A stretch of DNA of 23,633 bases from JANLSO01 sp031362405. Its GTDB lineage: Bacteria > Actinomycetota > Thermoleophilia > Miltoncostaeales > Miltoncostaeaceae. The position numbers and the translations under genes are program-made. The stretch spans positions 1 to 23,633 of the forward strand of contig JANLSO010000015.1 in assembly GCA_031362405.1 (NCBI GenBank). The letters are read 5' to 3'. The stretch's first letter is position 1; every line of letters starts with the position of its first letter. The notes under the pieces were generated by a model. That model was not told the DNA's origin. It saw only the letters and a list, made by a program, of their open reading frames with translations, and did not search any database. Shown here one piece after another: positions 14,455 to 22,061 of the stretch.

Positions 14455-16737
14455 CCTCACAGAAACCCCATCACCACGACGAAGTGCACCCCCGTCGCAG
14501 CGGCGCTCGCGGCCATGAGCGTCGCTGCGTTCGCCGCCCCGGCGCAGGGAGCGACGTTCACCGTTGACAACGTAAACGACGCCGGAGCAGGTAGCTTTCG
14601 TCAGGCCATCATCGACGCCAACGCACTCGCCGGCGCCGACCGGATTGAGTTCACGATCCCCGGGGCCCCGGCAGTTCCGCAGGTGATCGCCCCGGTGAAC
14701 GACCTGGACACAATCACCGGCAAGGTCACCATCGACGGCTACACGCAGCCCGGTTCGGCGCAGGCCCAACCCGGCGTGCTCTCCCCCGCCGAGATCCGCG
14801 TGGTGCTCGACGCGACCCTGACCAACCGCGGTCTCGAGTTCACCACCAACGGCAGCCTGGTACGCGGGCTCCAGATCACCAACGCCAACCTCGGCGTCGG
14901 AGTCGCTGATGGAATCACCGTCACCGGCAACGGCAACCGCTTCGAGGGCAACCACATCGGCACCGATGGCACGCTGGGCCTTGGCAACGACGACGCCGGT
15001 GTCGAGATCACCGGCAACAACAACGTCGTCGGTGGTTCCACCCCCGCCACCCGCAACGTCATCTCCGACAACGAGGATGGCGTCCGTGTCGAGCTCGGCA
15101 CGGGTAACGCGATTCAGGGGAACTACATCGGCACCGACGAGACGGGAACCCTCGGTCTGGGCAACTCCTGGGACGGAATCGGTCTCGCCGGCCCAGGAAA
15201 TCTCGTTGGCGGGCGCGCAGCGGGCGAGGGGAACCTCGTTTCCGACAACACGACCGGGGTCAGGATCAAGAGCAGCGACGGTACGGGAAACCGGATCCAA
15301 GGCAACCTCGTCGGCACCGACGTCACAGGAACCCAGGACCTCGGCAACAGCAGCGACGGCATCGAGGTCGAGGCCGGATCAGCCGGTACGCTGATCGGCG
15401 GCGCCCCAACCGGCGCAGGAAACGTGATCGGCGGAAACGACTCCGGCGTCGTCCTGCACGGCGACGCCAACAGGGTCGTCGGGAACCGAATCGGAACCAC
15501 CCTGGCCGGGGACGTCGCGCTGCCGAACGACATCGGCGTCGAGATCAACGGCGGGGACGGCAACACGATCGGTGGGCGCACGACCCGCAAGGCGAACGTG
15601 ATCTCCGGCAACGGGGGGCCCGGCGTCTTCATGACCGACGACCTCGCCTTCGACCCCGCCACATCGAACCGCGTCGAGGGTAACCGGATCGGCACGAACC
15701 TCGCCGGCACGCTCGCCCTGCCCAACGAGGGAGACGGAGTCGAGATCTTCGACTCGAACTTCAACACGATCGGTGGACTGAAACCCGGTGCCGGCAACCT
15801 GATCTCCGGCAACCGCGACAACGGCATCGAGGTCAAGGCGATCGGCCAGACGGCCGCCGGCAACCGGATCGTCGGAAACGTCATCGGCCTGGACTCGCCC
15901 GGGACGACGGCGCTCCCGAACGGCCAGGACGGGATCAATTTCTTCGCCGCCGACAGCAACACGGTCGGTGGGCTGAAACCGCGCGCGGCCAACGTGATTG
16001 CCGCCAACGGAGAGGACGGCATCGAGCTCGATGACGCCGACATCAACTCGGTGCTCGGCAACGCGATCGGCACCGACGCCACGCACACACTCGACTTCGG
16101 CAACGGGGGCAGCGGCGTACGCATCGACGGTGACCTCAACCGGGTGGGAGATGAGCACGGCGTGGGGCCGCCGAACACTGTCGCCGTCAACGACGAGGAT
16201 GGCGTGACCGTCGAGAACGGCGTCGGAAACCGTATCTCGCACAACGCGATCCGCGATAACGGCGAGCTCGGCATCGACCTCGAGGGCGACGACGTGACCG
16301 ACAACGACCCGCTCGTGCAGGACGGCGACAGCGGGGCCAACGACCGGCAGAACTTCCCGGTGCTCACGGCCGCCACGCCGTTCGTCGAGCAGACGCCCGG
16401 GCCGAACGGCCTGCCCGTGTTCACCGTGCGGAGCCGTGTCACGTGGACGCTCGATTCCACGGCGTCGCGGACCTTCCTGGTCGACTTCTACTCGAACGCC
16501 ACCTGCGATCCGTCGCAGAACGGCGAGGGCGAGGTCTACCTCGGTTCCTCGTTCGCCACGACCGACGCGGCCGGTCTCGCCGCGGGGACGGCGACGGTGG
16601 CGTTCGCCCCCCAGGGCCAGTCGGTCACCGCCACGGCCACGAGCCTCGCCCTGGCGCCGATCGGCCCTGACGCGATCGGTTTTCCGAGCTCCGACAGCCA
16701 CACGTCGGAGTTCTCGACCTGTCAGGTGATCGGCTGA
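14452..16737 (+). CDS. secreted parallel beta-helix repeat protein
   Basis: This 761-residue exported protein has a signal peptide (about 1-33), then FTVDNVNDAGAGSFRQAI, the segment typical of CSLREA-type and related beta-helix surface proteins. A right-handed beta-helix follows, built of units around IGTDxTGTxxLGN...GVxI...NxIGG...NVISGN. Seven IGT/IGL-type turns are visible between about residues 160 and 545. The end (QNFPVLTAATP, TFLVDFYSNATCDPS, GEVYLGSSFATT, SDSHTSEFSTC) is the Ig-like beta domain that usually closes this architecture. No catalytic residues are evident; binding or surface coating is more likely than hydrolysis. The stop lies 1 nt from the convergent stop of the 16739 gene. 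Confidence 0.88.
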   Translation: MPHRNPITTTKCTPVAAALAAMSVAAFAAPAQGATFTVDNVNDAGAGSFRQAIIDANALAGADRIEFTIPGAPAVPQVIAPVNDLDTITGKVTIDGYTQPGSAQAQPGVLSPAEIRVVLDATLTNRGLEFTTNGSLVRGLQITNANLGVGVADGITVTGNGNRFEGNHIGTDGTLGLGNDDAGVEITGNNNVVGGSTPATRNVISDNEDGVRVELGTGNAIQGNYIGTDETGTLGLGNSWDGIGLAGPGNLVGGRAAGEGNLVSDNTTGVRIKSSDGTGNRIQGNLVGTDVTGTQDLGNSSDGIEVEAGSAGTLIGGAPTGAGNVIGGNDSGVVLHGDANRVVGNRIGTTLAGDVALPNDIGVEINGGDGNTIGGRTTRKANVISGNGGPGVFMTDDLAFDPATSNRVEGNRIGTNLAGTLALPNEGDGVEIFDSNFNTIGGLKPGAGNLISGNRDNGIEVKAIGQTAAGNRIVGNVIGLDSPGTTALPNGQDGINFFAADSNTVGGLKPRAANVIAANGEDGIELDDADINSVLGNAIGTDATHTLDFGNGGSGVRIDGDLNRVGDEHGVGPPNTVAVNDEDGVTVENGVGNRISHNAIRDNGELGIDLEGDDVTDNDPLVQDGDSGANDRQNFPVLTAATPFVEQTPGPNGLPVFTVRSRVTWTLDSTASRTFLVDFYSNATCDPSQNGEGEVYLGSSFATTDAAGLAAGTATVAFAPQGQSVTATATSLALAPIGPDAIGFPSSDSHTSEFSTCQVIG

Positions 16738-16738
16738 T

Positions 16739-18859
16739 CTAGGGAGCAACCCCAGGTGCGAGATCGAGGGCGGTCACCGAGCCATCCTTCACATCGGTGG
16801 CCACGAGGCCGTCCTCGATGCGCACAATCAGCTCGTTCGCCCGCCGCACCGCGGCTTGGGAGATCCGCTGGTTGATCAGGACCTGGCTCGTGGAGAGCGT
16901 CACCTGACCCGGGTCACCCTGCGTCGCCGCGGCGATCACCGTCACCGAGGCCGCGGGCGCGCTGGCCCGAGGCGGCGCGACGAGCACCCGCAGGCCGGAA
17001 ACCAGGACCGGCTGGGTCAGGGTGCGGTCATCCACATCGCCGCCCGTGAGACCACCATCCATTCGGGCCTTCAGGCCGTTCAGTCGCCGGATCGCGACCT
17101 GGGAAATGCGCTGGTTGATCAGCAGCTGACCGACCGTCAACGTGATCTGGCTGGCGTCCCCCGCCTTCGCCGGCGCCACCACGATCGGCCGCGGATCAGG
17201 GGCGACGAAGGCGACTAGCCCACCGCCCGCATCGGTCACGATGCCGGCCGCCAGCTCGTTCGCACCCAGCGCCCCCTGGCACAGATCGCGCCCCTCGATG
17301 CCGTCGTCAATCCACGCCTGCACACCGTTCGCGCGCCGGATCGCCGCCTGGTCGATGCGTTGATTGATCAGCAGCTGGCCCGTGGTGAGAGTGATGTCAT
17401 CGGGATCACCCGGAGTCGGGGTTGGTGGGATCGGCAGGGCCTTGCAGACCCCGCTCGCCGACGTGATCCCGCCGGGCGGGGAGGGCGGAGTCGGTGGAGA
17501 GGGTGGAGCGCCGAGGATGTCGCGCCAGAAGACGTCCTCGAAGTTCTCGGTGTCGTCACCCGCCAGGTTGTCGGCCTCTGAAACGAAGGCGACGTACCGG
17601 CCATCGACAGAGATCACGGGGTCGTCCGAGAAGGCGTCGCCACCGGCGCCGGTCTGACCCGCCGCCCTGCTGACGAGTTTCGTCGTCGTCGCAGCCAGGT
17701 CGCGCACGAAGACGTTGTTGTGCGCGTTGTTGTCGGCGCTCGAAAGGTTGTCCGCACCTGAGGTGAACGCGACGTAACGTCCGTCGGCCGAGATCGCCGG
17801 GCGAGACGCGCGGTCGTTGCCCGCGGCCCCTGCCGCCCCGTCCGCTCGGCTCACCACGGTGATCAGGTCGGCCGCGAGGTCGCGGACGAAAACGTTCTGA
17901 AACGTGTCGTCGCTGTCGGCCGAGAGGTTGTCGGCATCCGACTCGAAGACGACGTGTCGCCCGTCGGCGGAGATCACGGGCTCGTCCGACGAGCCCTCGC
18001 CGCCCGCGCCGGCGGGGCCCGACGCGCGACTCACAAAGGTCGTCGTGGCGGCGCCGAGGTCGCGCGCAAAGACATCGGTTCTGAACGGGATGGCCGCGGT
18101 CGAGAGGTTGTCGGCCGTCGATGCAAAAGCCACGACGCGGCCGTTGGCGGAGATCGAGGCGGCGAAGGAGTTGCCGTCCCCGCCGGCCCCGCCCTGCGAC
18201 GCCGACTCACGGCTCACGAGGGTGGTCGTCCGGGCCTGCAGATCGCGGACGAAGACGTCTTTGGCGACGTTGTCGTCGGCAGTCGAGAGGTTGCCCGCGA
18301 AGGTATCGAAGGCGACATAGCGCCCATCGCCCGAGATCACGGGGTTGAGACTCGAGCCGTTGGCGGCGGTACCGCCATCGGTCGCTGACCGGCGGCTCAC
18401 CAGGGTCGTATTCCGCGCCTGGAGATCGCGGACGAAGATATTCGTGACCGAGTCGTCGTCGGAGCTCGACAGGTTGTCGGCACCCGATTCGAACGCCACG
18501 AAACGACCGTCGGCGGAGAGCGCGGGGTCCTCGCATCCGTCGTCGGCGACGGCGCCCCCCGCTGCGGCCGGCCGGCGGCACACCAGGGTCGTCGTCCCGG
18601 TGGCGAGGTCGCGGAGAAATACGCTGCGCTGGGCGTTGTCGTCCTCCGTTGAGAGGTTGTCGGCGTCCGAGGAGAAGGCGACGTAGCGCCCGTCGGCCGA
18701 GATCGACGCGTCTTGGGAGACGTCGTCGCCCGCCACGCCGGCGCTGCTACGGCTCACGAGGTCGAGGTCGTCCACGGCCCCGGTCGCCGGCCAGGCGACG
18801 CCCACGGCGGCGACGGTGGCCACGCAAAAGGTGGTCACACGGCGGGGGCGTGAAGGCAC
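16739..18859 (-). CDS. secreted TolB/WD40-like seven-repeat propeller protein with LLINQR C-terminal module
   Basis: This 706-residue exported protein has a signal peptide (about 1-28), then seven repeats of about 57 residues. Each contains ISADGRYVAFxSxADNLS, then NVFVRDL and TTLVSR, a TolB/PD40-type blade; seven copies suggest one closed seven-bladed propeller. After a Pro-rich linker (PPSPPTPPSPPGG) and VCKAL comes a 223-residue module (484-706) of three units starting near 489, 572 and 653, each with LINQRIxQxAxRRxN and an acidic DGL...D turn. I do not recognise this module. It is about 82% identical, without gaps, to the end of the upstream protein. GTG 18859 lies 4 nt after that gene's stop, so the two form an operon; no clear Shine-Dalgarno suggests coupled re-initiation. 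Confidence 0.88.
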   Translation of the reverse strand: MPSRPRRVTTFCVATVAAVGVAWPATGAVDDLDLVSRSSAGVAGDDVSQDASISADGRYVAFSSDADNLSTEDDNAQRSVFLRDLATGTTTLVCRRPAAAGGAVADDGCEDPALSADGRFVAFESGADNLSSSDDDSVTNIFVRDLQARNTTLVSRRSATDGGTAANGSSLNPVISGDGRYVAFDTFAGNLSTADDNVAKDVFVRDLQARTTTLVSRESASQGGAGGDGNSFAASISANGRVVAFASTADNLSTAAIPFRTDVFARDLGAATTTFVSRASGPAGAGGEGSSDEPVISADGRHVVFESDADNLSADSDDTFQNVFVRDLAADLITVVSRADGAAGAAGNDRASRPAISADGRYVAFTSGADNLSSADNNAHNNVFVRDLAATTTKLVSRAAGQTGAGGDAFSDDPVISVDGRYVAFVSEADNLAGDDTENFEDVFWRDILGAPPSPPTPPSPPGGITSASGVCKALPIPPTPTPGDPDDITLTTGQLLINQRIDQAAIRRANGVQAWIDDGIEGRDLCQGALGANELAAGIVTDAGGGLVAFVAPDPRPIVVAPAKAGDASQITLTVGQLLINQRISQVAIRRLNGLKARMDGGLTGGDVDDRTLTQPVLVSGLRVLVAPPRASAPAASVTVIAAATQGDPGQVTLSTSQVLINQRISQAAVRRANELIVRIEDGLVATDVKDGSVTALDLAPGVAP
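16742..17461 (-). repeat. direct repeat copy A encoding the LLINQR C-terminal module
   Basis: This segment encodes the last 240 or so residues of the 706-aa protein, from SASGVCKAL to the stop. It aligns without gaps to 18867-19586. By hand count, 184 of 223 aligned residues from GDPxD onward are identical. Internal units begin at about 17395, 17146 and 16903 on the minus strand. Confidence 0.9.
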
Positions 18860-18863
18860 CGGG

Positions 18864-21056
18864 CTAGGGTGCGACGCCGGGCGCGAGGTCGAGGGCGGTC
18901 ACCGAGCCGTCCTTGACGTCGCTCGCCACCAAACCGTCCTCGATCCGCGCGATCAGCCCGTTCGCCCGCCGCACCGCGGCCTGCGAGATCCGCTGGTTGA
19001 TCAGGAGCTGCCCCGTGGTGAGCTCCACGTCGTCCGGATTGCCCGGGGTCGCAGCCGCGATCACCGTCACCGATGCCGCCGGGGGGCTCGCCGGGGGCGG
19101 GGCGGCAAGCACCCGCAGCCCGGAGACGAGGACCGCCCGGGTCAGGGTGCGGTCGTCGACATCGCCGCCGGTCAGACCATCATCCATGCGCGCCTTCAGA
19201 CCGTTCAGACGGCGGATCGCGGCCTGCGAGATGCGCTGGTTGATGAGGATCTGGCCGACGGTCAGCGTGACCGTCCCGGCATTCGTGTTCTGGGCGGCGG
19301 CGATCACGATCGGCCGCGGATCCGGCGCGGTCAGCGCCACCACGGGGCCCGCGGCGTCCGTGACGATCCCCGGCGCGAGCTCGACGGCACCGAGGGCCCC
19401 CTGGCACAGATCGCGCCCCTCGATGCCGTCGTCGAGCCACGCCTGCACACCGTTCGCCCGCCGGACGGCCGCCTGATCGATCCGCTGGTTGATCAGCAGC
19501 TGGCCCACCGTCAAGGTGATGTCGCTCGGGTCGCCGGGTGTCGAGGGGGGCGGTGGTGCAAGCGCCTTGCACACCTGACTCGCGGTCGCCACGGGCGGTC
19601 CTGCGCCGAACCGGCGGGCGTGGATCTCGAACTTGTTGTCGACGAGTGGCGCGACGTTGGTGTCGCCCTCCCAGGCGATCAGGTATTCGTTGGTCTGCGA
19701 GGCGTACGCAACGGTGGGGTCGAAGGCATCGCTGGCGATGTCTCCGTCGGCGCCCATCGCCGAGACACGGATGTCATCTGCCCCGATCTCCGTGCCATCC
19801 GGAGCGAGGCGCTGGGCAAAGATCTCGTTCTCGCCCTCAACCAGGGGGGCGACATTGTCCTCTGCATCCCACGTCACCAGGTACTCTTTCGCGCGCACGT
19901 TCACGACCACACGGGGCACGCTGGCACCGAATGTCGTATCGCCATCGGGACCCATCGTGGAGATCCGCTGATCATCCATTCCGACCGGAGCGGCGCCCGC
20001 GTCGAGGCGCTGGATGTACACCTCGTCTTCATCGACAACCAGGGCGCCGGCGTCGTCCTCGCCGTCCCAGGCGACGAGGTACTGGTTGCTCATGGGGTTG
20101 TAGGCGACGCTCGGCGTGTCGGCCTCGAAGTCGCCGTTGCCGTCGGGCCCCGCCTCGGAGATGCGCCGGTCGTCGACACCCACCTCGGCGCCGTTGGAGG
20201 CGAGCCGCTGGACATAGATCTCGTCCTCGCTCTCCACCAGCGCGCCGGCGCCGTCATCGGCCTCCCACGCCACGAGGTACTCATTGCTTCGAGAGTTGTG
20301 GGCGACGGTCGGGTTGTCGGCGGAGAACGTCGCGTCGTTCAGGGGGCCGTTGTCGGAGACCCGCTGGTCGTTGGTGCCGATCGGGGCACCCGTGGCGTTC
20401 AGGCGCTGGACGAAGATCTCGTCGTCGCCGTTGGTGCCCGCGACCGCGTCGTTGCCCTCCCAGGCGACCAGATATTGGTTGCTTGTCGGGTTGTAGATGA
20501 CGGCGCTGTTCTGGGCCGAGAAGTTGACGTTGCCGTTGGGCCCCATGTCGGAGATCCGTCGGTCGTTCGGTCCGACCTCGTCGCCGGTTGCGGTGAGACG
20601 CTGGGCGAATATCTCGTTTTCGTTGTCGACCAGAGGACCCCGGTCGTCGTCGCCGCTCCAGACGACGAGGTACTCGCTGGTCTGCGTGTTGAAGGTAACC
20701 GCAGGCTCCTCGGCCTCGAAGGCCAGGTTGGCTGCCGGCCCCATGTCGGAGATCGCGAACTGTGCCCCCACGGGCGCACCCGCTGCGTCGATCAGACGTC
20801 CGAGGATCTCGGTCCCGTCGGCGCTGTCGGCCTCCCACACCGCGAGGTGTTGGTTGGCGATGGGGTTGTACGCGAGGCTGGGGTCGGTGCCGTCGAGACT
20901 CGCATCGCCGTCGGCGCCGGTGAGGGAGATCCGCGCCTGGACGCCGAGGGGCGTGGTCGCCTGCGCCGAGGTGGCCCCGCCCAGCGCGATGGCGCCTGCG
21001 CCGAGCACTGCGGCGAGACGTGCCCTACGCCGACCCTGTCGCCGTGAGGACCACAT
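18864..21056 (-). CDS. secreted seven-repeat propeller-like protein with LLINQR C-terminal module
   Basis: This 730-residue exported protein begins MWSSRRQGRRRARLAAVLGA and has a clear signal peptide ending near ATSAQA. Seven repeats of about 65 residues follow, each with YNPxSNxYLVAWEGDD, then DEIFVQRLxATGAxVG and NDxRISDMGPxGN. The blade sequence is unrelated to that of the downstream gene but probably also builds a seven-bladed propeller. Residues 508-730 are the three-unit LLINQR module shared with the next gene, preceded by VCKAL and a short Pro linker. Two Cys (CKAL and DLCQG) are conserved in both copies and could form a disulfide. It is the first gene of the pair; the 214-nt gap to the RAYT should hold its promoter. 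No enzyme motif is visible. Confidence 0.88.
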   Translation of the reverse strand: MWSSRRQGRRRARLAAVLGAGAIALGGATSAQATTPLGVQARISLTGADGDASLDGTDPSLAYNPIANQHLAVWEADSADGTEILGRLIDAAGAPVGAQFAISDMGPAANLAFEAEEPAVTFNTQTSEYLVVWSGDDDRGPLVDNENEIFAQRLTATGDEVGPNDRRISDMGPNGNVNFSAQNSAVIYNPTSNQYLVAWEGNDAVAGTNGDDEIFVQRLNATGAPIGTNDQRVSDNGPLNDATFSADNPTVAHNSRSNEYLVAWEADDGAGALVESEDEIYVQRLASNGAEVGVDDRRISEAGPDGNGDFEADTPSVAYNPMSNQYLVAWDGEDDAGALVVDEDEVYIQRLDAGAAPVGMDDQRISTMGPDGDTTFGASVPRVVVNVRAKEYLVTWDAEDNVAPLVEGENEIFAQRLAPDGTEIGADDIRVSAMGADGDIASDAFDPTVAYASQTNEYLIAWEGDTNVAPLVDNKFEIHARRFGAGPPVATASQVCKALAPPPPSTPGDPSDITLTVGQLLINQRIDQAAVRRANGVQAWLDDGIEGRDLCQGALGAVELAPGIVTDAAGPVVALTAPDPRPIVIAAAQNTNAGTVTLTVGQILINQRISQAAIRRLNGLKARMDDGLTGGDVDDRTLTRAVLVSGLRVLAAPPPASPPAASVTVIAAATPGNPDDVELTTGQLLINQRISQAAVRRANGLIARIEDGLVASDVKDGSVTALDLAPGVAP
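18867..19586 (-). repeat. direct repeat copy B encoding the LLINQR C-terminal module
   Basis: This is the counterpart of 16742-17461 at the end of the 730-aa protein. The two 223-residue products have the same length and 39 substitutions by hand count, concentrated in the linkers between units. The pair spans a 2.1-kb interval in direct orientation and could recombine to delete or fuse the genes. Confidence 0.9.
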
Positions 21057-21146
21057 GGCTCACCCGACTACGTCAGCAGGTGTTTACGCAACCGAGAAGC
21101 GTCCGATCCGGAGGATCTGGTGGATTGTCCGGCTGCCGAACGGATG

Positions 21147-21165
21147 GCTGGTGCCAGACACCGGC
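21147..21165. repeat. REP-like palindrome upstream of the RAYT gene
   Basis: GCTGGTGCC and GACACCGGC form imperfect 9-nt arms around a single A, with one T-G and one C-A position. The core is the same GGTGYC/GRCACC as the palindromes at 7040 and 22025. It lies in the 214-nt gap (21057-21270) between the divergent propeller and RAYT genes. Reading its minus strand, AAAGTGACGTGTC stands before the arm, similar to AAAGGACAATGTC before the solo copy. Confidence 0.65.
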
Positions 21166-21270
21166 TATACGCAGACACGTCACTTTGAACGCACACGCGG
21201 TCCGTCTCCCGTGCGGCTTCATTGCCGATGCTCCTTGCCATGAACGCATTCGCCCGGCGAAGGGAGTCTC

Positions 21271-22005
21271 GTGGGTAGGGATCCGCGTCCCTCCGTCCCG
21301 GACGGCATTTACCACGTCATGGCGCGCGGAAACGACCGACGGACGATCTTTGATTCCCCGCAGGATTGCCACGAGTTCCTGACGCGCCTGGCCACCATCG
21401 TTGCTCGTCACCAGTGGCACTGCTACGCGTATTGCCTCATGGGCAACCACTTTCATCTCGTCCTGAGAACCCCACGGGCAAACGTGTCTGACGGGATGCG
21501 GGATCTCCTCGGAGGCTTTGCCCGGGCCAAGAATGAGCGCAGCGCGAAAAGCGGCCATGTCTTCGGTGGTCGCTATCGATCGGTTCTGATCGAAAGCGAC
21601 CGGCAGCTGATCGCGACCATCGTGTACGTGTCGAACAACCCGGTCCGGGCCGGCCTGTCGCCAACGGCCGAGGGATGGCCCTGGAGTAGCGCACCCGCCC
21701 TGCTCGGCGTCGCGCGCGGGCTCGGCTTCCTCGATGAAAACGGCGCTCTCGAGTTCTTCGCCACCAACCGCCGGATCGCGCGGAACGAGCTTGGACGACT
21801 GCTGCGCACGATCGCCGACGAGCATTCGGCACCTCCGGCGCTCAATGAGATCGTTCTCGGTCGACTTCTCGACACGCATGCGATCCTCGATGCACATCGG
21901 CACGGATACACCCAGCGCCAGATCGCAGCGGCAATAGGGATCAGCCAGGCTGCGGTTAGTCGCCGGATATCCCGATCAACGCGAACGGAGCCAACGCCCC
22001 AATAG
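21271..22005 (+). CDS. REP-associated tyrosine transposase (RAYT, Y1/HUH family)
   Basis: This single-strand DNA transposase-like protein of 244 aa is related to IS200/IS605 TnpA. The N-terminus GIYHVMARGNDRRTIF is the RAYT signature. The HUH metal site is GNHFHLVL (about residues 58-65) and the nucleophile Tyr is in YVSNNPVRAGL near residue 119. The C-terminus carries a helix-turn-helix (YTQRQIAAAIGISQAAVSRRI), as in some RAYT groups. GTG 21271 has AGGGAG 6 nt upstream. All catalytic residues are present, so it looks functional. It has no terminal inverted repeats or target duplication; instead GGTGYC/GRCACC palindromes flank it, as expected of RAYTs that mobilise REP sequences. Orientation and isolation suggest a domesticated single-copy gene. 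Confidence 0.92.
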   Translation: MGRDPRPSVPDGIYHVMARGNDRRTIFDSPQDCHEFLTRLATIVARHQWHCYAYCLMGNHFHLVLRTPRANVSDGMRDLLGGFARAKNERSAKSGHVFGGRYRSVLIESDRQLIATIVYVSNNPVRAGLSPTAEGWPWSSAPALLGVARGLGFLDENGALEFFATNRRIARNELGRLLRTIADEHSAPPALNEIVLGRLLDTHAILDAHRHGYTQRQIAAAIGISQAAVSRRISRSTRTEPTPQ

Positions 22006-22024
22006 CCCCTTCCAACGAGACGAG

Positions 22025-22061
22025 CTGCGCATACCTGGTGTCTGGCACCAGATATGCACAG
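22025..22061. repeat. REP-like palindrome downstream of the RAYT gene
   Basis: Arms of 18 nt (22025-22042 and 22044-22061) pair at 15 Watson-Crick positions, one T-G and two C-A positions, around one base. On the minus strand the C-A positions become G-T wobbles, so the hairpin is more stable as minus-strand RNA or DNA. The core CTGGTGTC/GGCACCAG matches the solo copy at 7040. It fills the gap between the RAYT stop and the cysNC stop and begins directly after the latter. Confidence 0.85.

Noticed and set aside
14930..16140. Periodic DNA similarity that might be taken for a tandem repeat or CRISPR array
   Set aside because: The period follows beta-helix turns at the protein level with variable spacing; there are no identical repeats with unique spacers.
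18816..21047. 743-codon plus-strand open frame opposite the propeller genes
   Set aside because: It is a shadow of the repeated minus-strand coding sequence; the minus-strand frame has a signal peptide, ordered repeats and a homologous tail.
21055..21243. Possible 62-codon plus-strand ORF between the propeller gene and the RAYT
   Set aside because: It begins in the propeller start codon region, runs through the palindrome and shows no domain or ribosome site; probably chance.
21057..22061. Complete insertion sequence with terminal inverted repeats around the transposase
   Set aside because: The flanking palindromes are hairpins rather than terminal inverted repeats, no target duplication is visible, and the protein is of the RAYT type.
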